A DNA stretch of 64,000 bases from assembly GCF_009301415.1 (NCBI RefSeq), contig NZ_CP045072.1, positions 97,501 through 161,500 of the forward strand. The letters run 5' to 3'. The notes beneath the pieces are model-generated. The model was not told the DNA's origin. It made no database searches and saw only the letters and a program-made list of their open reading frames with translations. The position numbers were made by a program, and so were the translations under genes. The DNA is from Paracoccus kondratievae (GTDB lineage Bacteria; Pseudomonadota; Alphaproteobacteria; Rhodobacterales; Rhodobacteraceae). Of the stretch, positions 19,503 through 28,783 are shown piece by piece. Each line of letters starts with the position of its first letter. The first letter of the stretch is position 1.

Positions 19503-20953
19503 AGATTGCGGCAATCGGCGGCGGAGTCATCGGCGGGGGCTGGATCGCCCGCTTTATCCTCTCGGGTTATGATGTCGCGGTCTATGATCCCCACCCCGAG
19601 GCGCAGCGCATCATCGCAGAGGTGCTGGCGAACGCAACCCGGGCATGGGAGGCGCTGTTTCAGGCACCTTTGCCCCGGCCGGGGCGCATCCATTGGGCGG
19701 GCTCGGTGGCCGAGGCGGTCCGGGAAGCCGATTACATTCAGGAAAGCGTGCCCGAGCGGCTGGATCTCAAGCATCGCATCATTGCCGAGATCGAGGATGC
19801 CGCGCCTGAAACGGCGCTGATCGGCTCATCAACCTCGGGTTTCAAACCCTCGGAACTGCGGCAGGGTGCGCGTCTGTCTGATCGTATCCTTGTCGCCCAT
19901 CCTTTCAATCCGGTCTATCTTTTGCCGGTGGTCGAGGTCGTGGGTGGCGGAGAGGCGGCGGCCCGCGCCTGCGAAATCCTGACCGCTATCGGCATGAAGC
20001 CGGTCCGGATCGCGCGCGAGATTGATGCCCATATCGGTGACCGCCTGCTGGAAGCGGTCTGGCGCGAGGCCCTGTGGCTGGTCAATGACGGTATCGCAAC
20101 CACCGAAGAGATCGACGATATCATCCGTTTTGGCTTTGGTCTGCGCTGGGCGCAGATGGGCCTGTTCGAGACCTATCGCATCGCCGGGGGCGAAGCCGGG
20201 ATGCGTCATTTCCTTGGCCAGTTCGGCCCGGCGCTGAAATGGCCCTGGACCAAGCTGATGGATGTGCCCGACCTTGATGACGCGCTGATCGACCGCATCG
20301 CCGGTCAATCCGACGCGCAATCGGGTCATCACAGTATCCGCGAGCTAGAGCGGATCCGTGACGACAACCTTGTCGGCATCTTTCATGCGCTCAAGGCCAA
20401 TGACTGGGGCGTCGGCCAGACTGTCCGGGCGCAAGAGGACGGTTTCTATGCGCGCGCCCCGGCCCGGGCCGAAGGCTATCCCCTGCGTCTTCATCAGGCC
20501 CGCGTCGCCGGTGGCTGGGTCGATTACAACGGCCATATGACCGAGTTCCGTTATCTTCAGGTGCTGGGTGACGCGACCGATGCCTTTCTGATCCATATCG
20601 GGCTGGATGCGGAATACCGTGCGCAGGGTCGGTCGGCCTATACGGTTGAAACCCATATCCGCCATCTGGCCGAGGTAAAGGCCGGCGAGCTGCTGACGGT
20701 CGAGACCCGGCTGCTGGGGCATGACGCCAAGCGGTTCCGTCTGCATCACGCCATCCTGCGCGAGGACGGGACCGAGGCCGCGACGGGTGAGCATATGCTC
20801 TTGCATGTCGATACGGACGAGGGGCGCACCATCCCGATGCCGCTCACGCTGCTTGAGGCGCTTGACCGGGTGGCGGCGCAGGATACGGCCCCCCATCCCG
20901 ACCATGCCGGCGCGGGCATCCGTTCTGTCCGCCAGAAGGAGGCAACGGCATGA
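19499..20953 (+). CDS. Bifunctional L-carnitine dehydrogenase / betainyl-CoA thioesterase
   Basis: The 484-residue protein is a fusion. Residues 1-320 form an NAD-dependent 3-hydroxyacyl-CoA-dehydrogenase-like carnitine dehydrogenase (Rossmann loop IGGGVIGGGWIA, SSTSGFKPSEL, HPFNPVYLLPVVEVV, GLRWAQMGLFETYRIAGGEA). Residues 328-484 form a hotdog thioesterase (WVDYNGHMTEFRYLQVLGD). Oxidation of L-carnitine gives 3-dehydrocarnitine; after CdhC action the thioesterase hydrolyses betainyl-CoA to glycine betaine. In Pseudomonas the two activities are separate proteins (CdhA, CdhB). Start and stop overlap both neighbours by 4 bases. Confidence 0.93.
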   Translation: MKIAAIGGGVIGGGWIARFILSGYDVAVYDPHPEAQRIIAEVLANATRAWEALFQAPLPRPGRIHWAGSVAEAVREADYIQESVPERLDLKHRIIAEIEDAAPETALIGSSTSGFKPSELRQGARLSDRILVAHPFNPVYLLPVVEVVGGGEAAARACEILTAIGMKPVRIAREIDAHIGDRLLEAVWREALWLVNDGIATTEEIDDIIRFGFGLRWAQMGLFETYRIAGGEAGMRHFLGQFGPALKWPWTKLMDVPDLDDALIDRIAGQSDAQSGHHSIRELERIRDDNLVGIFHALKANDWGVGQTVRAQEDGFYARAPARAEGYPLRLHQARVAGGWVDYNGHMTEFRYLQVLGDATDAFLIHIGLDAEYRAQGRSAYTVETHIRHLAEVKAGELLTVETRLLGHDAKRFRLHHAILREDGTEAATGEHMLLHVDTDEGRTIPMPLTLLEALDRVAAQDTAPHPDHAGAGIRSVRQKEATA

Positions 20954-21930
20954 GCGCCCCCGCTGCCCGGCGACAGCGGCCCATCCTGCGGATGATCGTG
21001 GGGCGGCTGGGCATCGGGGTGTTTACACTGTTCGTCATCTCGGTGCTGATCTTTCTGGCCGTCAGCCTGCTGCCCGGCGATATCGCCCAGCAGGTGCTGG
21101 GCCAGTCCGCCACGCCCGAGACGGTTGCAGCTTTCCGGCGCGAACTTGGCCTCGATCAGCCCCTGATCTGGCGCTATCTCGACTGGGTCGGGGGCGTGCT
21201 TTCGGGCGATTTTGGCCGCTCGCTCGCCAATGGCAGGCCGGTGGCCGAACTTTTGGCGGCGCGGCTGGGCAATACGCTGTTTCTTGCCGCCTATGCCGCT
21301 GTGATCGCGGTGCCGGTGGCGGTGGGGCTTGGCCTGCTGTCCGCCCTGTGGCGCGGCAGCTGGTTTGACCGCATCGCCAATGTGGCGACGCTTTCGGCGA
21401 TCTCGTTTCCCGAATTCTTCATCGCCTATATCCTGATGTTCTGGCTGTCGGTCCGTATGGGCTGGTTGCCCTCGATCGCTGATCCCGGCGCCTCACCCCG
21501 GCTGGGCGAGATGCTGAGCCGCGCCTTCCTGCCCGCGATCACGCTGGTTCTGGTGGTGACCGCGCATATGATGCGCATGACGCGGGCGGCCGTCGTCAAC
21601 GTGTTGGGTGCGCCCTATGTGACGATGGCACGGCTCAAGGGTGTTTCGCGCTGGAGGGTGGTGACGCGGCACGCGCTGCCGAACGCCCTTGCCCCGATCG
21701 TCAATGTGGTGGCGCTGAACATCGCATGGCTGATCACCGGCGTCGTCATTGTCGAGGTGGTCTTTGTCTATCCCGGACTGGGCCAGCTGATGGTGGACAG
21801 TGTCACCAACCGCGACATTCCGGTGGTTCAGGCCTGTGCGCTGATCTTTGCCGCCGTCTATATCCTTTTGAACCTGCTGGCCGATGTTCTGGCAATCGCC
21901 ACGAACCCGCGCCTGCTGCATCCGAGGTGA
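20950..21930 (+). CDS. ABC transporter permease, DppB-like (carnitine locus)
   Basis: A 326-residue inner-membrane protein with six predicted helices. The DppB-type N-terminus ILRMIVGRLGIGVFTLFVIS and LLPGDIAQQVLGQSATPE, the EAA loop TMARLKGVSRWRVVTRHALP and the final FVYPGLGQLMVDSVTNRD are typical. It is coupled to the carnitine dehydrogenase by an ATGA overlap, which ties the importer to carnitine metabolism. Confidence 0.92.
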   Translation: MSAPAARRQRPILRMIVGRLGIGVFTLFVISVLIFLAVSLLPGDIAQQVLGQSATPETVAAFRRELGLDQPLIWRYLDWVGGVLSGDFGRSLANGRPVAELLAARLGNTLFLAAYAAVIAVPVAVGLGLLSALWRGSWFDRIANVATLSAISFPEFFIAYILMFWLSVRMGWLPSIADPGASPRLGEMLSRAFLPAITLVLVVTAHMMRMTRAAVVNVLGAPYVTMARLKGVSRWRVVTRHALPNALAPIVNVVALNIAWLITGVVIVEVVFVYPGLGQLMVDSVTNRDIPVVQACALIFAAVYILLNLLADVLAIATNPRLLHPR

Positions 21931-21934
21931 CGCC

Positions 21935-22753
21935 ATGATGCGGATGCTGAAAACCATGCCGCCGACGGCAATCCTTGGGGTGCTGGTCATCCTTGCCTAT
22001 GCGGTGATTGCACTTTTTGCGCCGCTGTTCGCCCCCTATGGCGAGGCGCAGATCGTCGGCGCGCAGTTCGAACCGTGGAGCGCGACCTATCCCTTTGGCA
22101 CCGACACGCTTGGCCGGGACATGCTGTCGCGGCTGATCTGGGGCGCGCGCAATACCGTGGGCGTCGCGCTGGTCACGACCGCGCTGGCCTTTGGTATCGG
22201 GGCCATCGCCGGGCTTTTGGCGGCGGCGCTGGGCGGCTGGGTCGATCTGGTGCTGTCGCGCCTCGTCGATGTGCTGATGGCGGTGCCCGCGCTGATCCTG
22301 ACGCTGCTGGCGCTTTCAGCGTTGGGGCCGGGGGTGATGAACCTGATCGCGGTGGTTGCAGTTCTGGATTCCACCCGGGTCTTTCGCCTTGCCCGGGCCA
22401 CGGCGATGAATGTCATGGTGATGGATTACGTCGAGGCCGCGCATCTGCGGGGTGAGGGTATCTGGTGGACGATCACGCGTGAGGTGCTGCCCAATATCTC
22501 GGCCCCGCTGATTGCCGAATTCGGCTTGCGCTTCTGCTTTGTCTTTCTGACCATCTCGGCCCTGTCCTTTCTGGGACTTGGCCTGCCGCCGCCCATGGCG
22601 GACTGGGGTGCGATGGTGCGCGACAATGCGGCGCTGATCACCTTTGGCGATATCACCCCGCTCTTGCCGGCTGCCTGCATCGCGGTGCTGACGGTTTCGG
22701 TCAATTTCGTGGTGGACTGGATGCTGCACCGCGCCTCGGGTCTGAAGGACTGA
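21935..22753 (+). CDS. ABC transporter permease, DppC-like (carnitine locus)
   Basis: A 272-residue partner permease. It shows APLFAPYGEAQ, FGTDTLGRDMLSRLIWGARN and the EAA loop EAAHLRGEGIWWTITREVLP, as in DppC/OppC. The start is ATG 21935 after gaggtga, four bases past the DppB-like stop; a second ATG at 21938 is possible. The upstream extension overlaps the previous gene and is rejected. Confidence 0.92.
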   Translation: MMRMLKTMPPTAILGVLVILAYAVIALFAPLFAPYGEAQIVGAQFEPWSATYPFGTDTLGRDMLSRLIWGARNTVGVALVTTALAFGIGAIAGLLAAALGGWVDLVLSRLVDVLMAVPALILTLLALSALGPGVMNLIAVVAVLDSTRVFRLARATAMNVMVMDYVEAAHLRGEGIWWTITREVLPNISAPLIAEFGLRFCFVFLTISALSFLGLGLPPPMADWGAMVRDNAALITFGDITPLLPAACIAVLTVSVNFVVDWMLHRASGLKD

Positions 22754-22756
22754 ACC

Positions 22757-24373
22757 ATGCTGCTGAACATCGAAAACCTGAAGGTCGAGGCGCGGGGCGA
22801 GGAAGGCTGGACCCCGATTCTGCACGGCGTCGATCTGAAGGTGGCACGGGGTGAGGTGGTCGGCCTGATCGGCGAATCCGGCGCGGGGAAATCGACGCTG
22901 GGTCTTGCTGCGCTGGGTTTTGTCCAGGGCGGGCTGCGTTTTGCGGGCGGGCGGGTGCTTTTTGACGGCACCGACCTGCTGCAATTGCCCGAGCGCCAGC
23001 GCCGCGCCTTTCGCGGTCGCCGCGTTGCCTATGTTGCGCAGTCTGCGGCGGCCAGTTTCAACCCGGCGTGGCGGTTGCTTGACCAGTTTTGCGAGGGGCC
23101 GGCGATCCATCACACAGCAAGCCGTGCAGAGTCTGAAAACTTTGCCCGCCAGCTTTACGCCGCAATGCATCTGCCAGATCCCGAACATTTCGGCCTGCGG
23201 TTTCCGCATCAGGTCTCGGGCGGGCAGTTGCAGCGGGCGATGGTCGCCATGGCGATGGCCTGCAAGCCTGACCTGATCGTCTTTGACGAGCCGACGACGG
23301 CCTTGGACGTCACCACGCAGATCGGCGTTCTTGCCGCGATCCGCGAGGCGGTCGAGACAACCGGAACGGCGGCCATCTATATCACCCATGACCTTGCGGT
23401 GGTGGCCCAGATGGCCGATCGCATCAAGGTCATGCGCCACGGCCGCGAGGTCGAAGAGGCCCCGACCCGTCAGATGATCGGGGCACCAAAGCAGGACTAT
23501 ACCCGCTCGCTTTGGGCGGTGCGCGAGTTCCGCCGGCCCGAGCGTGCCCTGCCTCAGGCCAGCGCGCCGGCGATCAGTATCCGCGAGGTGACGGCGGGCT
23601 ATTCCACGCTAGATGTGCTTTCGGACGTCAGCTTTGACATCCCGCGCGGGGCAACGGTGGCAGTGGTGGGCGAATCCGGCTCGGGCAAGTCGACAACGGC
23701 GCGGGTCATCACCGGGCTGCTGCCGCCGCGGCTGGGCAGCATCTCGCTGAACGGTACCGCTTTGCCGCCGCGTCTCGCGCAGCGCACGCTTGAGCAAAAG
23801 CGGGCGGTGCAGATGATCTATCAGATGGCCGATACGGCGCTGAACCCGCGCCAGACCATCCGTCAGATCCTGTCGCGCCCCTTGCAGTTCTATCTGGGCC
23901 TGACCGGAAAGGCGCGCGAGACCCGGCTGATGGAGCTGATGGAGCAGATCGAGCTGGACCCCGCGCGTTTCCTGGACCGCCTGCCGGGTGAGCTGTCGGG
24001 CGGGCAAAAGCAGCGTATCGGCATTGCGCGCGCCCTGGCCGCCGACCCCGAGTTCATCATTTGCGACGAGGTGACAAGCGCCCTTGACCAGTTGGTGGCC
24101 GAGGGGATCTTACGCCTGCTCAGCAAGGTACAGGACGAAACCGGGGTCAGCTATATGTTCATCACCCATGACATTGCCACGGTGCGCGCCATTGCCGATG
24201 AGGTGGTGGTGATGAAGGGTGGCCGGGTCATGGATCGCGGTCCCAAGCCCGACGTTCTGGACCCGCCGCGCCATGATTACACGCGCGAACTGCTGGCATC
24301 GGTTCCGCAGATGGACCCGGATTGGCTGACCCACCGCATCGCCGAGGGCCGTGTTGCAGGTGATGAGCCATGA
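22757..24373 (+). CDS. ABC transporter double ATP-binding protein (DppD-DppF fusion)
   Basis: The 538-residue protein holds two full ATPase domains. The first has Walker A GLIGESGAGKSTLG, signature VSGGQLQRAMVAMAMA and Walker B LIVFDEPTTALD. The second has VVGESGSGKSTTAR, LSGGQKQRIGIARALA and FIICDEVTSALD. It supplies both nucleotide-binding domains for the two permeases, so one gene replaces the usual dppD-dppF pair. It begins 3 bases after the DppC-like stop and overlaps the esterase start by 4 bases. Confidence 0.93.
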   Translation: MLLNIENLKVEARGEEGWTPILHGVDLKVARGEVVGLIGESGAGKSTLGLAALGFVQGGLRFAGGRVLFDGTDLLQLPERQRRAFRGRRVAYVAQSAAASFNPAWRLLDQFCEGPAIHHTASRAESENFARQLYAAMHLPDPEHFGLRFPHQVSGGQLQRAMVAMAMACKPDLIVFDEPTTALDVTTQIGVLAAIREAVETTGTAAIYITHDLAVVAQMADRIKVMRHGREVEEAPTRQMIGAPKQDYTRSLWAVREFRRPERALPQASAPAISIREVTAGYSTLDVLSDVSFDIPRGATVAVVGESGSGKSTTARVITGLLPPRLGSISLNGTALPPRLAQRTLEQKRAVQMIYQMADTALNPRQTIRQILSRPLQFYLGLTGKARETRLMELMEQIELDPARFLDRLPGELSGGQKQRIGIARALAADPEFIICDEVTSALDQLVAEGILRLLSKVQDETGVSYMFITHDIATVRAIADEVVVMKGGRVMDRGPKPDVLDPPRHDYTRELLASVPQMDPDWLTHRIAEGRVAGDEP

Positions 24374-25245
24374 TTTCGGACCCGCAGGTGCTAGGCTTTA
24401 TCGCCCGGACCGAGGCCGCCTATCCGCCCGAGGCGAATGGCGCCAGCGCCGCTGATAACCGCCGCTTTTACGACGCGATGTGCGCGGTCTTTCGCGGCCC
24501 GCGCCCTCCGGGCCTTGTGGTCGGGGATCGCCGTATCGGCGGCGTGCCCTGCCGCGTTTATGGTGCGGATAGCGCGGTTTCGGTCGTCTATGTGCATGGC
24601 GGCGGCTTTGTGGTCGGCGGGCTGGACAGCCATGACGATGTTTGTGCCGAAATCGCCGATGCGACCGGCCTGCAGGTTATCGCCATCGACTACCGCCTTG
24701 CGCCCGAACATCGCTGGCCAGCCCAGATCCAGGACGTGCAGGCTGTCTGGGATGCTCTGGACCGTCCGGCGGTGATCGCGGGCGACAGTGCGGGTGGGAT
24801 GCTTTCCGCTGCGCTGTGCCTGTCGCGGCGCGGGCAGCGCCAGCCCTTGGGGCAGGTGCTGATCTATCCGGGGCTTGGCGGAGATGGCAGCGCGCCCTCT
24901 TATCGCGAAAATGCCGGGGCGCCGCTGCTACGGACCGAGGATCTGGCCACCTATCACGCGGCCTTGCATGGCGATGGGCCGGTTGATCCCTTGGCTTTGC
25001 CCCTGCAGGTCGAGGATCTGGCCGGTGTAGCCCCTGCTTTTGTCGTCAGCGCCGATGTCGATCCCCTGCGCGATGACGCACGGGATTATGTGCAGCGGCT
25101 GCGCGCGGCTGGTGTTGCCGCCGAGTGGCGCAATGAGCCTGAATTGCCTCATGGCTATCTGCGTGCCCGACGCGAAAGCGACCGGGCGCGGCGCAGCTTT
25201 CAGGCCATCCTGTCGGCGATCATGCGGTTTGCGGTGCGCGGTTAG
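24370..25245 (+). CDS. Alpha/beta hydrolase, hormone-sensitive lipase family (possible acylcarnitine esterase)
   Basis: The 291-residue esterase shows the HSL-family oxyanion motif VYVHGGGF, the IDYRLAPEHRWPA block and the nucleophile motif AGDSAGG (S140). The acid lies in SADVDPLRDD and the histidine in LPHGYL. It is translationally coupled (ATGA) to the double ATPase as the last gene of the carnitine operon. Hydrolysing short-chain acylcarnitines to free carnitine is a sensible role but is inferred from location only. Confidence 0.82.
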   Translation: MISDPQVLGFIARTEAAYPPEANGASAADNRRFYDAMCAVFRGPRPPGLVVGDRRIGGVPCRVYGADSAVSVVYVHGGGFVVGGLDSHDDVCAEIADATGLQVIAIDYRLAPEHRWPAQIQDVQAVWDALDRPAVIAGDSAGGMLSAALCLSRRGQRQPLGQVLIYPGLGGDGSAPSYRENAGAPLLRTEDLATYHAALHGDGPVDPLALPLQVEDLAGVAPAFVVSADVDPLRDDARDYVQRLRAAGVAAEWRNEPELPHGYLRARRESDRARRSFQAILSAIMRFAVRG

Positions 25246-26240
25246 TCCGGCTTTTCCGCCATCGCGACGACTTGGGCATGCGGCCGGTCCAGCCTGCGCA
25301 ACAGCCCGTCCATGAAGGCTTGCCGCAGGATTGTGCGATAGCGCCCCGCGTCGGGGCCATAGCGACGTGCCTGCCGCAGCCATTTCAGCGCCAGCACTGG
25401 CAGCAATGGCCAGAACCAGGGCCCCGCCGCCACGCGATAGGCCATAAGCGCGTTGCGGTACATGTAATAGACCTTCCACAGCGGGCGCAGCACCAGATGC
25501 CCGCCGGGCTGGATCGAGCCGGTGTCATGCTCAAACCGGACCGCGGGCAAAAAGCCGATGCGCAGCCCCTTGCGCCGCATTTCCAGCGTGTAAAGCTGGT
25601 CGTCGCCATAGATGAACAGCCGCTCATCGGGATATCCGGCGCGGGAAATGCTGGCGCGCGACAGAAACAGACCGACAAATGAGGTCATGTCGATCCCGAC
25701 CGGCGCGGCATCGGCGCGATAGTTGTCATTACCCAGATGAAAGCCCTTGCGGCCCCGGGTCAGGGTGCGCAGAAACTCGGGCAGGTGCCAGAACGGGTTG
25801 CGATAGGGGCGGTTCATCTCGCACACCTCACCCGAAGGTGTCAGCACCGCGGCGCCAAGCGCGTCCCAGCCGCTTAGATCAAGGCTGCGAAAACGGGCGA
25901 TCTGGCCGGGAGCGGGGCGTCCGTCGTCATCCATCAGAACAACCCAGTCAGGGTCGTAACCTTTGACCAACAGGCGCAGGCCACGGGAAAAACCGCCTGC
26001 GCCCCCAAGATTTTCAGGGTGATGTATGACGATCAGCCGCGGATCGTCCATTGCGTCCAGATAGTCGCGCGTACCGTCGCCCGAGGCGTTGTCAAAAACA
26101 AGGATCTGATCCAGATCCTCGGCAAGCAGTCGCGTTAGCGTCTCGCGCAGCCGGTCAAGCCGGTTGTGGGTGACGACAAGCGCGGCGATGGTCTGGCGGG
26201 ACAAGGCTGATGTGGCGGGCGGATCGTGGGTGGGACGCAT
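25242..26240 (-). CDS. Glycosyltransferase family 2
   Basis: A 332-residue GT-A fold transferase: ALVVTHNRLDRLRETL, VFDNASGDGT, NLGGAGGFSRG and the metal-binding DDD motif in WVVLMDDDGRPAPG, then FLSRASISRAGYPDERLFIY with GDDQLY. This pattern resembles rhamnosyl/galactofuranosyl transferases of surface polysaccharides. The start is set at ATG 26240; a GTG at 26279 would add 13 poorly conserved residues. It converges with the esterase gene (3-base overlap) and has no sugar-pathway partner nearby. Confidence 0.85.
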   Translation of the reverse strand: MRPTHDPPATSALSRQTIAALVVTHNRLDRLRETLTRLLAEDLDQILVFDNASGDGTRDYLDAMDDPRLIVIHHPENLGGAGGFSRGLRLLVKGYDPDWVVLMDDDGRPAPGQIARFRSLDLSGWDALGAAVLTPSGEVCEMNRPYRNPFWHLPEFLRTLTRGRKGFHLGNDNYRADAAPVGIDMTSFVGLFLSRASISRAGYPDERLFIYGDDQLYTLEMRRKGLRIGFLPAVRFEHDTGSIQPGGHLVLRPLWKVYYMYRNALMAYRVAAGPWFWPLLPVLALKWLRQARRYGPDAGRYRTILRQAFMDGLLRRLDRPHAQVVAMAEKPD

Positions 26241-26456
26241 ATCCGGCTTGCTGTTCAGGGCTACGCCCACGGCTGCCACTGCGCCCCGGACCGTATTGCC
26301 GGGGATAGATACCGGATGATCGTCCCGGGAACAAGCTCGGGCACCTGCATTTGTGTGATATGCAGATGTTACGCCCTGTCCCTTTGACCGGGGGAACTGC
26401 CCGGCGGTGCCTGTCAGGCGCGGGCGCCAGAGGGCGCCGCGCCTTTCGGCAAGGTA
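26241..26456. other. Intergenic stretch, nothing assigned
   Basis: The roughly 215 bases between the glycosyltransferase start and the small DUF1127 gene contain no recognisable gene or repeat. They presumably hold the glycosyltransferase promoter. Confidence 0.4.
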
Positions 26457-26612
26457 TCAGAGATGGATCTTGGCAAAGCGGGCTTCGTCGATACCCAGAC
26501 GGCGCAGGTCTGCGGCGGCGGGGTGACGATGTGCCTCGGTCGCCGAGGCGACGGCGATGGCGGCCCGGATGGTCGAAAGAACCGAGGTAAGCGAGTGAAG
26601 GGCGCGGTGCAT
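26457..26612 (-). CDS. DUF1127-like micro-protein (51 residues)
   Basis: A short frame on the minus strand encodes MHRALHSLTSVLSTIRAAIA, an alanine-rich middle (AVASATEAHRHPAA) and the DUF1127-type end ADLRRLGIDEARFAKIHL. The 'hPaaaDLR.LGId...F' pattern is common in short alphaproteobacterial proteins of this group. No strong ribosome-binding site is visible upstream. The function is unknown; related proteins are small RNA-linked regulators. Confidence 0.62.
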   Translation of the reverse strand: MHRALHSLTSVLSTIRAAIAVASATEAHRHPAAADLRRLGIDEARFAKIHL

Positions 26613-26704
26613 TTTACGGCCTGTGTGTCATGTGAATCTGTCGAACTGTCGACACCAGACAGATGGGGCCATGACGGCTGTTCTGCAACGCAGCAAAATG
26701 GCAA

Positions 26705-26733
26705 GCCCGCCATGCGGTCAGGACATGGCGGGC
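26705..26733 (-). terminator. Terminator of the tctCBA operon
   Basis: A perfect 10-base inverted repeat (gcccgccatg at 26705-26714 / catggcgggc at 26724-26733) with a 9-base loop lies 35 bases past the tctA stop in the minus-strand direction. It is followed there by ttgccatttt. Confidence 0.7.
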
Positions 26734-26767
26734 GGCCTTGGTTCGGAAAAAGGGCTGGTCCTTTGGA

Positions 26768-28285
26768 TCAGTCCTCTTCGGCGGCAAGCTGGCTCAGCAT
26801 CTCGCCCTTGCCGCGTGCGCGCAGGATCAGCGGTACGATCAGCGCCAGTGCGGCGATGGCCAGCAGGGTGGCCGCGATCGGTGACTGGATCAGGTAAAGC
26901 CAGTCGCCCTGGCTGATCGACAAGGCCCGGCGCAACTGCTGCTCGGCCATCGGGCCAAGGATCAGGCCGACAACGATCGGCGCGATCGGATAGCCAAAGA
27001 GCCGCATCAGATAGCCAAGCACACCAAAGGCAAGCAACAGCCCCAGTTCAAAGCTTGAGGGGTTGGCCCCGATGGTGCCCAGCGTGGCAAACAGCAGGAT
27101 GCCCGCATAGAGCCACGGTTTCGGCACCTTGAGCAGCTTGACCCACAGACCGATCATGGGCAGGTTCAGCACCAGAAGCATCGCGTTCGCGATCAGAAGC
27201 GAGGCGATCAGCCCCCAGACCAGCGTCGGGTTGGTGGCAAACAGCAGCGGTCCCGGTTGCAGGCCGAACTGCTGGAACCCGGCCAGCATGATCGCCGCGG
27301 TGGCCGAGGTCGGCAGGCCCAGCGTCAGCAGCGGCACCAGGGTACCGGCGGCGCTGGCGTTGTTCGCGGCCTCGGGACCGGCAACGCCCTCGATTGCACC
27401 GTGGCCGAACTCTTCGGGGTGTCTGGTCAGCTTTTTCTCGGCGGCATAGGACAGGAAGGTGCCGATCTCGGCCCCGCCTGCAGGCATGGCACCGATGGGA
27501 AAGCCGATGAACGTGCCGCGCAGCCACGGTTTCCACGAGCGGGCCCAGTCCTTGCGGCTCATCCAGATCGAGCCGCGGACCGCTGTGACCTCCTCATCGA
27601 CCTGCACGCGCTGACCGGCGATGAACAATGCCTCGCCCACGGCGAACATGGCGACGGCCATGGTCGTGACCTCGATACCGTCAAGCAATTCGGGTACGCC
27701 AAAGGACAGCCGTGCCTGTCCGGTCAGCTGGTCGATACCGACACAGGCCAGCGCCAGCCCCAGAAACAGCGACGTCAGCCCGCGCAGGGCAGAATCGCCA
27801 AATGCGGCCGAGACGGTGACAAAGGCCAGCACCATCAGCGCGAAATATTCGCGCGCACCAAAAACCAGCGCCACCTTGACGATAGTGGGTGCCAGAAAGG
27901 CCAGCAGCAGCGTCGCGATCAGCCCGGCGATGAATGAGCCGATGGCGGCGGTGGCCAGCGCGGGGCCGCCGCGCCCCTTGCGGGCCATCTTGTTCCCTTC
28001 GAGCGCGGTGATGATCGAGGCGCTTTCGCCCGGGGTGTTGAGCAGGATCGAGGTGGTCGAGCCGCCGTACATGCCGCCGTAATAGATGCCGGCGAACATG
28101 ATCAGCGATCCGGCCGGGTCCAGCCGATAGGTGACAGGCAACAGCAGCGCCACGGTCAGCGCGGGGCCGATGCCGGGCAGAACGCCGACAGCGGTCCCAA
28201 GCGTCACCCCGACCAGTGCGTAAAGCAGCATCATCGGGTCGGCGGCCGTGGCCAGGCCTTGCAGCAGAAATTCGAATGCACTCAT
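26768..28285 (-). CDS. tctA: Tripartite tricarboxylate transporter, large permease TctA
   Basis: The 505-residue membrane protein shows TctA signatures: [80 protein letters not shown] and [14 protein letters not shown]. It is the main translocation subunit for citrate-like or other carboxylates. It lies 3 bases after tctB in a tctC-tctB-tctA operon read leftwards. Confidence 0.95.
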   Translation of the reverse strand: MSAFEFLLQGLATAADPMMLLYALVGVTLGTAVGVLPGIGPALTVALLLPVTYRLDPAGSLIMFAGIYYGGMYGGSTTSILLNTPGESASIITALEGNKMARKGRGGPALATAAIGSFIAGLIATLLLAFLAPTIVKVALVFGAREYFALMVLAFVTVSAAFGDSALRGLTSLFLGLALACVGIDQLTGQARLSFGVPELLDGIEVTTMAVAMFAVGEALFIAGQRVQVDEEVTAVRGSIWMSRKDWARSWKPWLRGTFIGFPIGAMPAGGAEIGTFLSYAAEKKLTRHPEEFGHGAIEGVAGPEAANNASAAGTLVPLLTLGLPTSATAAIMLAGFQQFGLQPGPLLFATNPTLVWGLIASLLIANAMLLVLNLPMIGLWVKLLKVPKPWLYAGILLFATLGTIGANPSSFELGLLLAFGVLGYLMRLFGYPIAPIVVGLILGPMAEQQLRRALSISQGDWLYLIQSPIAATLLAIAALALIVPLILRARGKGEMLSQLAAEED

Positions 28286-28288
28286 CGC

Positions 28289-28783
28289 TCAGCCCCGCGG
28301 AAAGACCAGATGCTCAAGCGGCCCGGCAGGCAGGTGCAGCATCAGAAGTTGCGAGAAAATCGTCCAGACCACAAAGGAAACGGCGATGCCGATCGGGATG
28401 GTCATGGCCAGATTGCGCTTGCCAAAGGCCCGGGCGGTAAAGGCAAAGAGCAGCCCCGTGGCGATGGAAAAGCCCGCTACATTCAGCAGAATCAGCTGTG
28501 CCGCCAGACCCGCCACGATCCACAGCACCGGCGGGATGTTCTGTGGTGCACGCAAGGGGAAATCGCCGCGCATGGCCTCGACGGCGGTCCAGATGGCCAG
28601 ACCGATCAGCGCCACGCCCACCACGCGCGGCACGCTGGCCGGGCCGACGCCCGAATAGCCGCCCAGATCGGCAAGCCGGCTGCTGTCCCACAGCAGCACG
28701 GCCCCGATCACCACCAGACCGGCGGCGACGATGAGCGCCGCCGTATCACGGCGGCGCGGCGGTTCATGGCGAGATACGCTCAT
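28289..28783 (-). CDS. tctB: Tripartite tricarboxylate transporter, small permease TctB
   Basis: A 164-residue four-helix protein (DTAALIVAAGLVVIGAVLLW; SVPRVVGVALIGLAIWTAVE; a hairpin of helices near 85-140) of the TctB family. Its start overlaps the tctC stop (ATGA), and tctA follows. It stabilises or assists TctA. Confidence 0.9.
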   Translation of the reverse strand: MSVSRHEPPRRRDTAALIVAAGLVVIGAVLLWDSSRLADLGGYSGVGPASVPRVVGVALIGLAIWTAVEAMRGDFPLRAPQNIPPVLWIVAGLAAQLILLNVAGFSIATGLLFAFTARAFGKRNLAMTIPIGIAVSFVVWTIFSQLLMLHLPAGPLEHLVFPRG

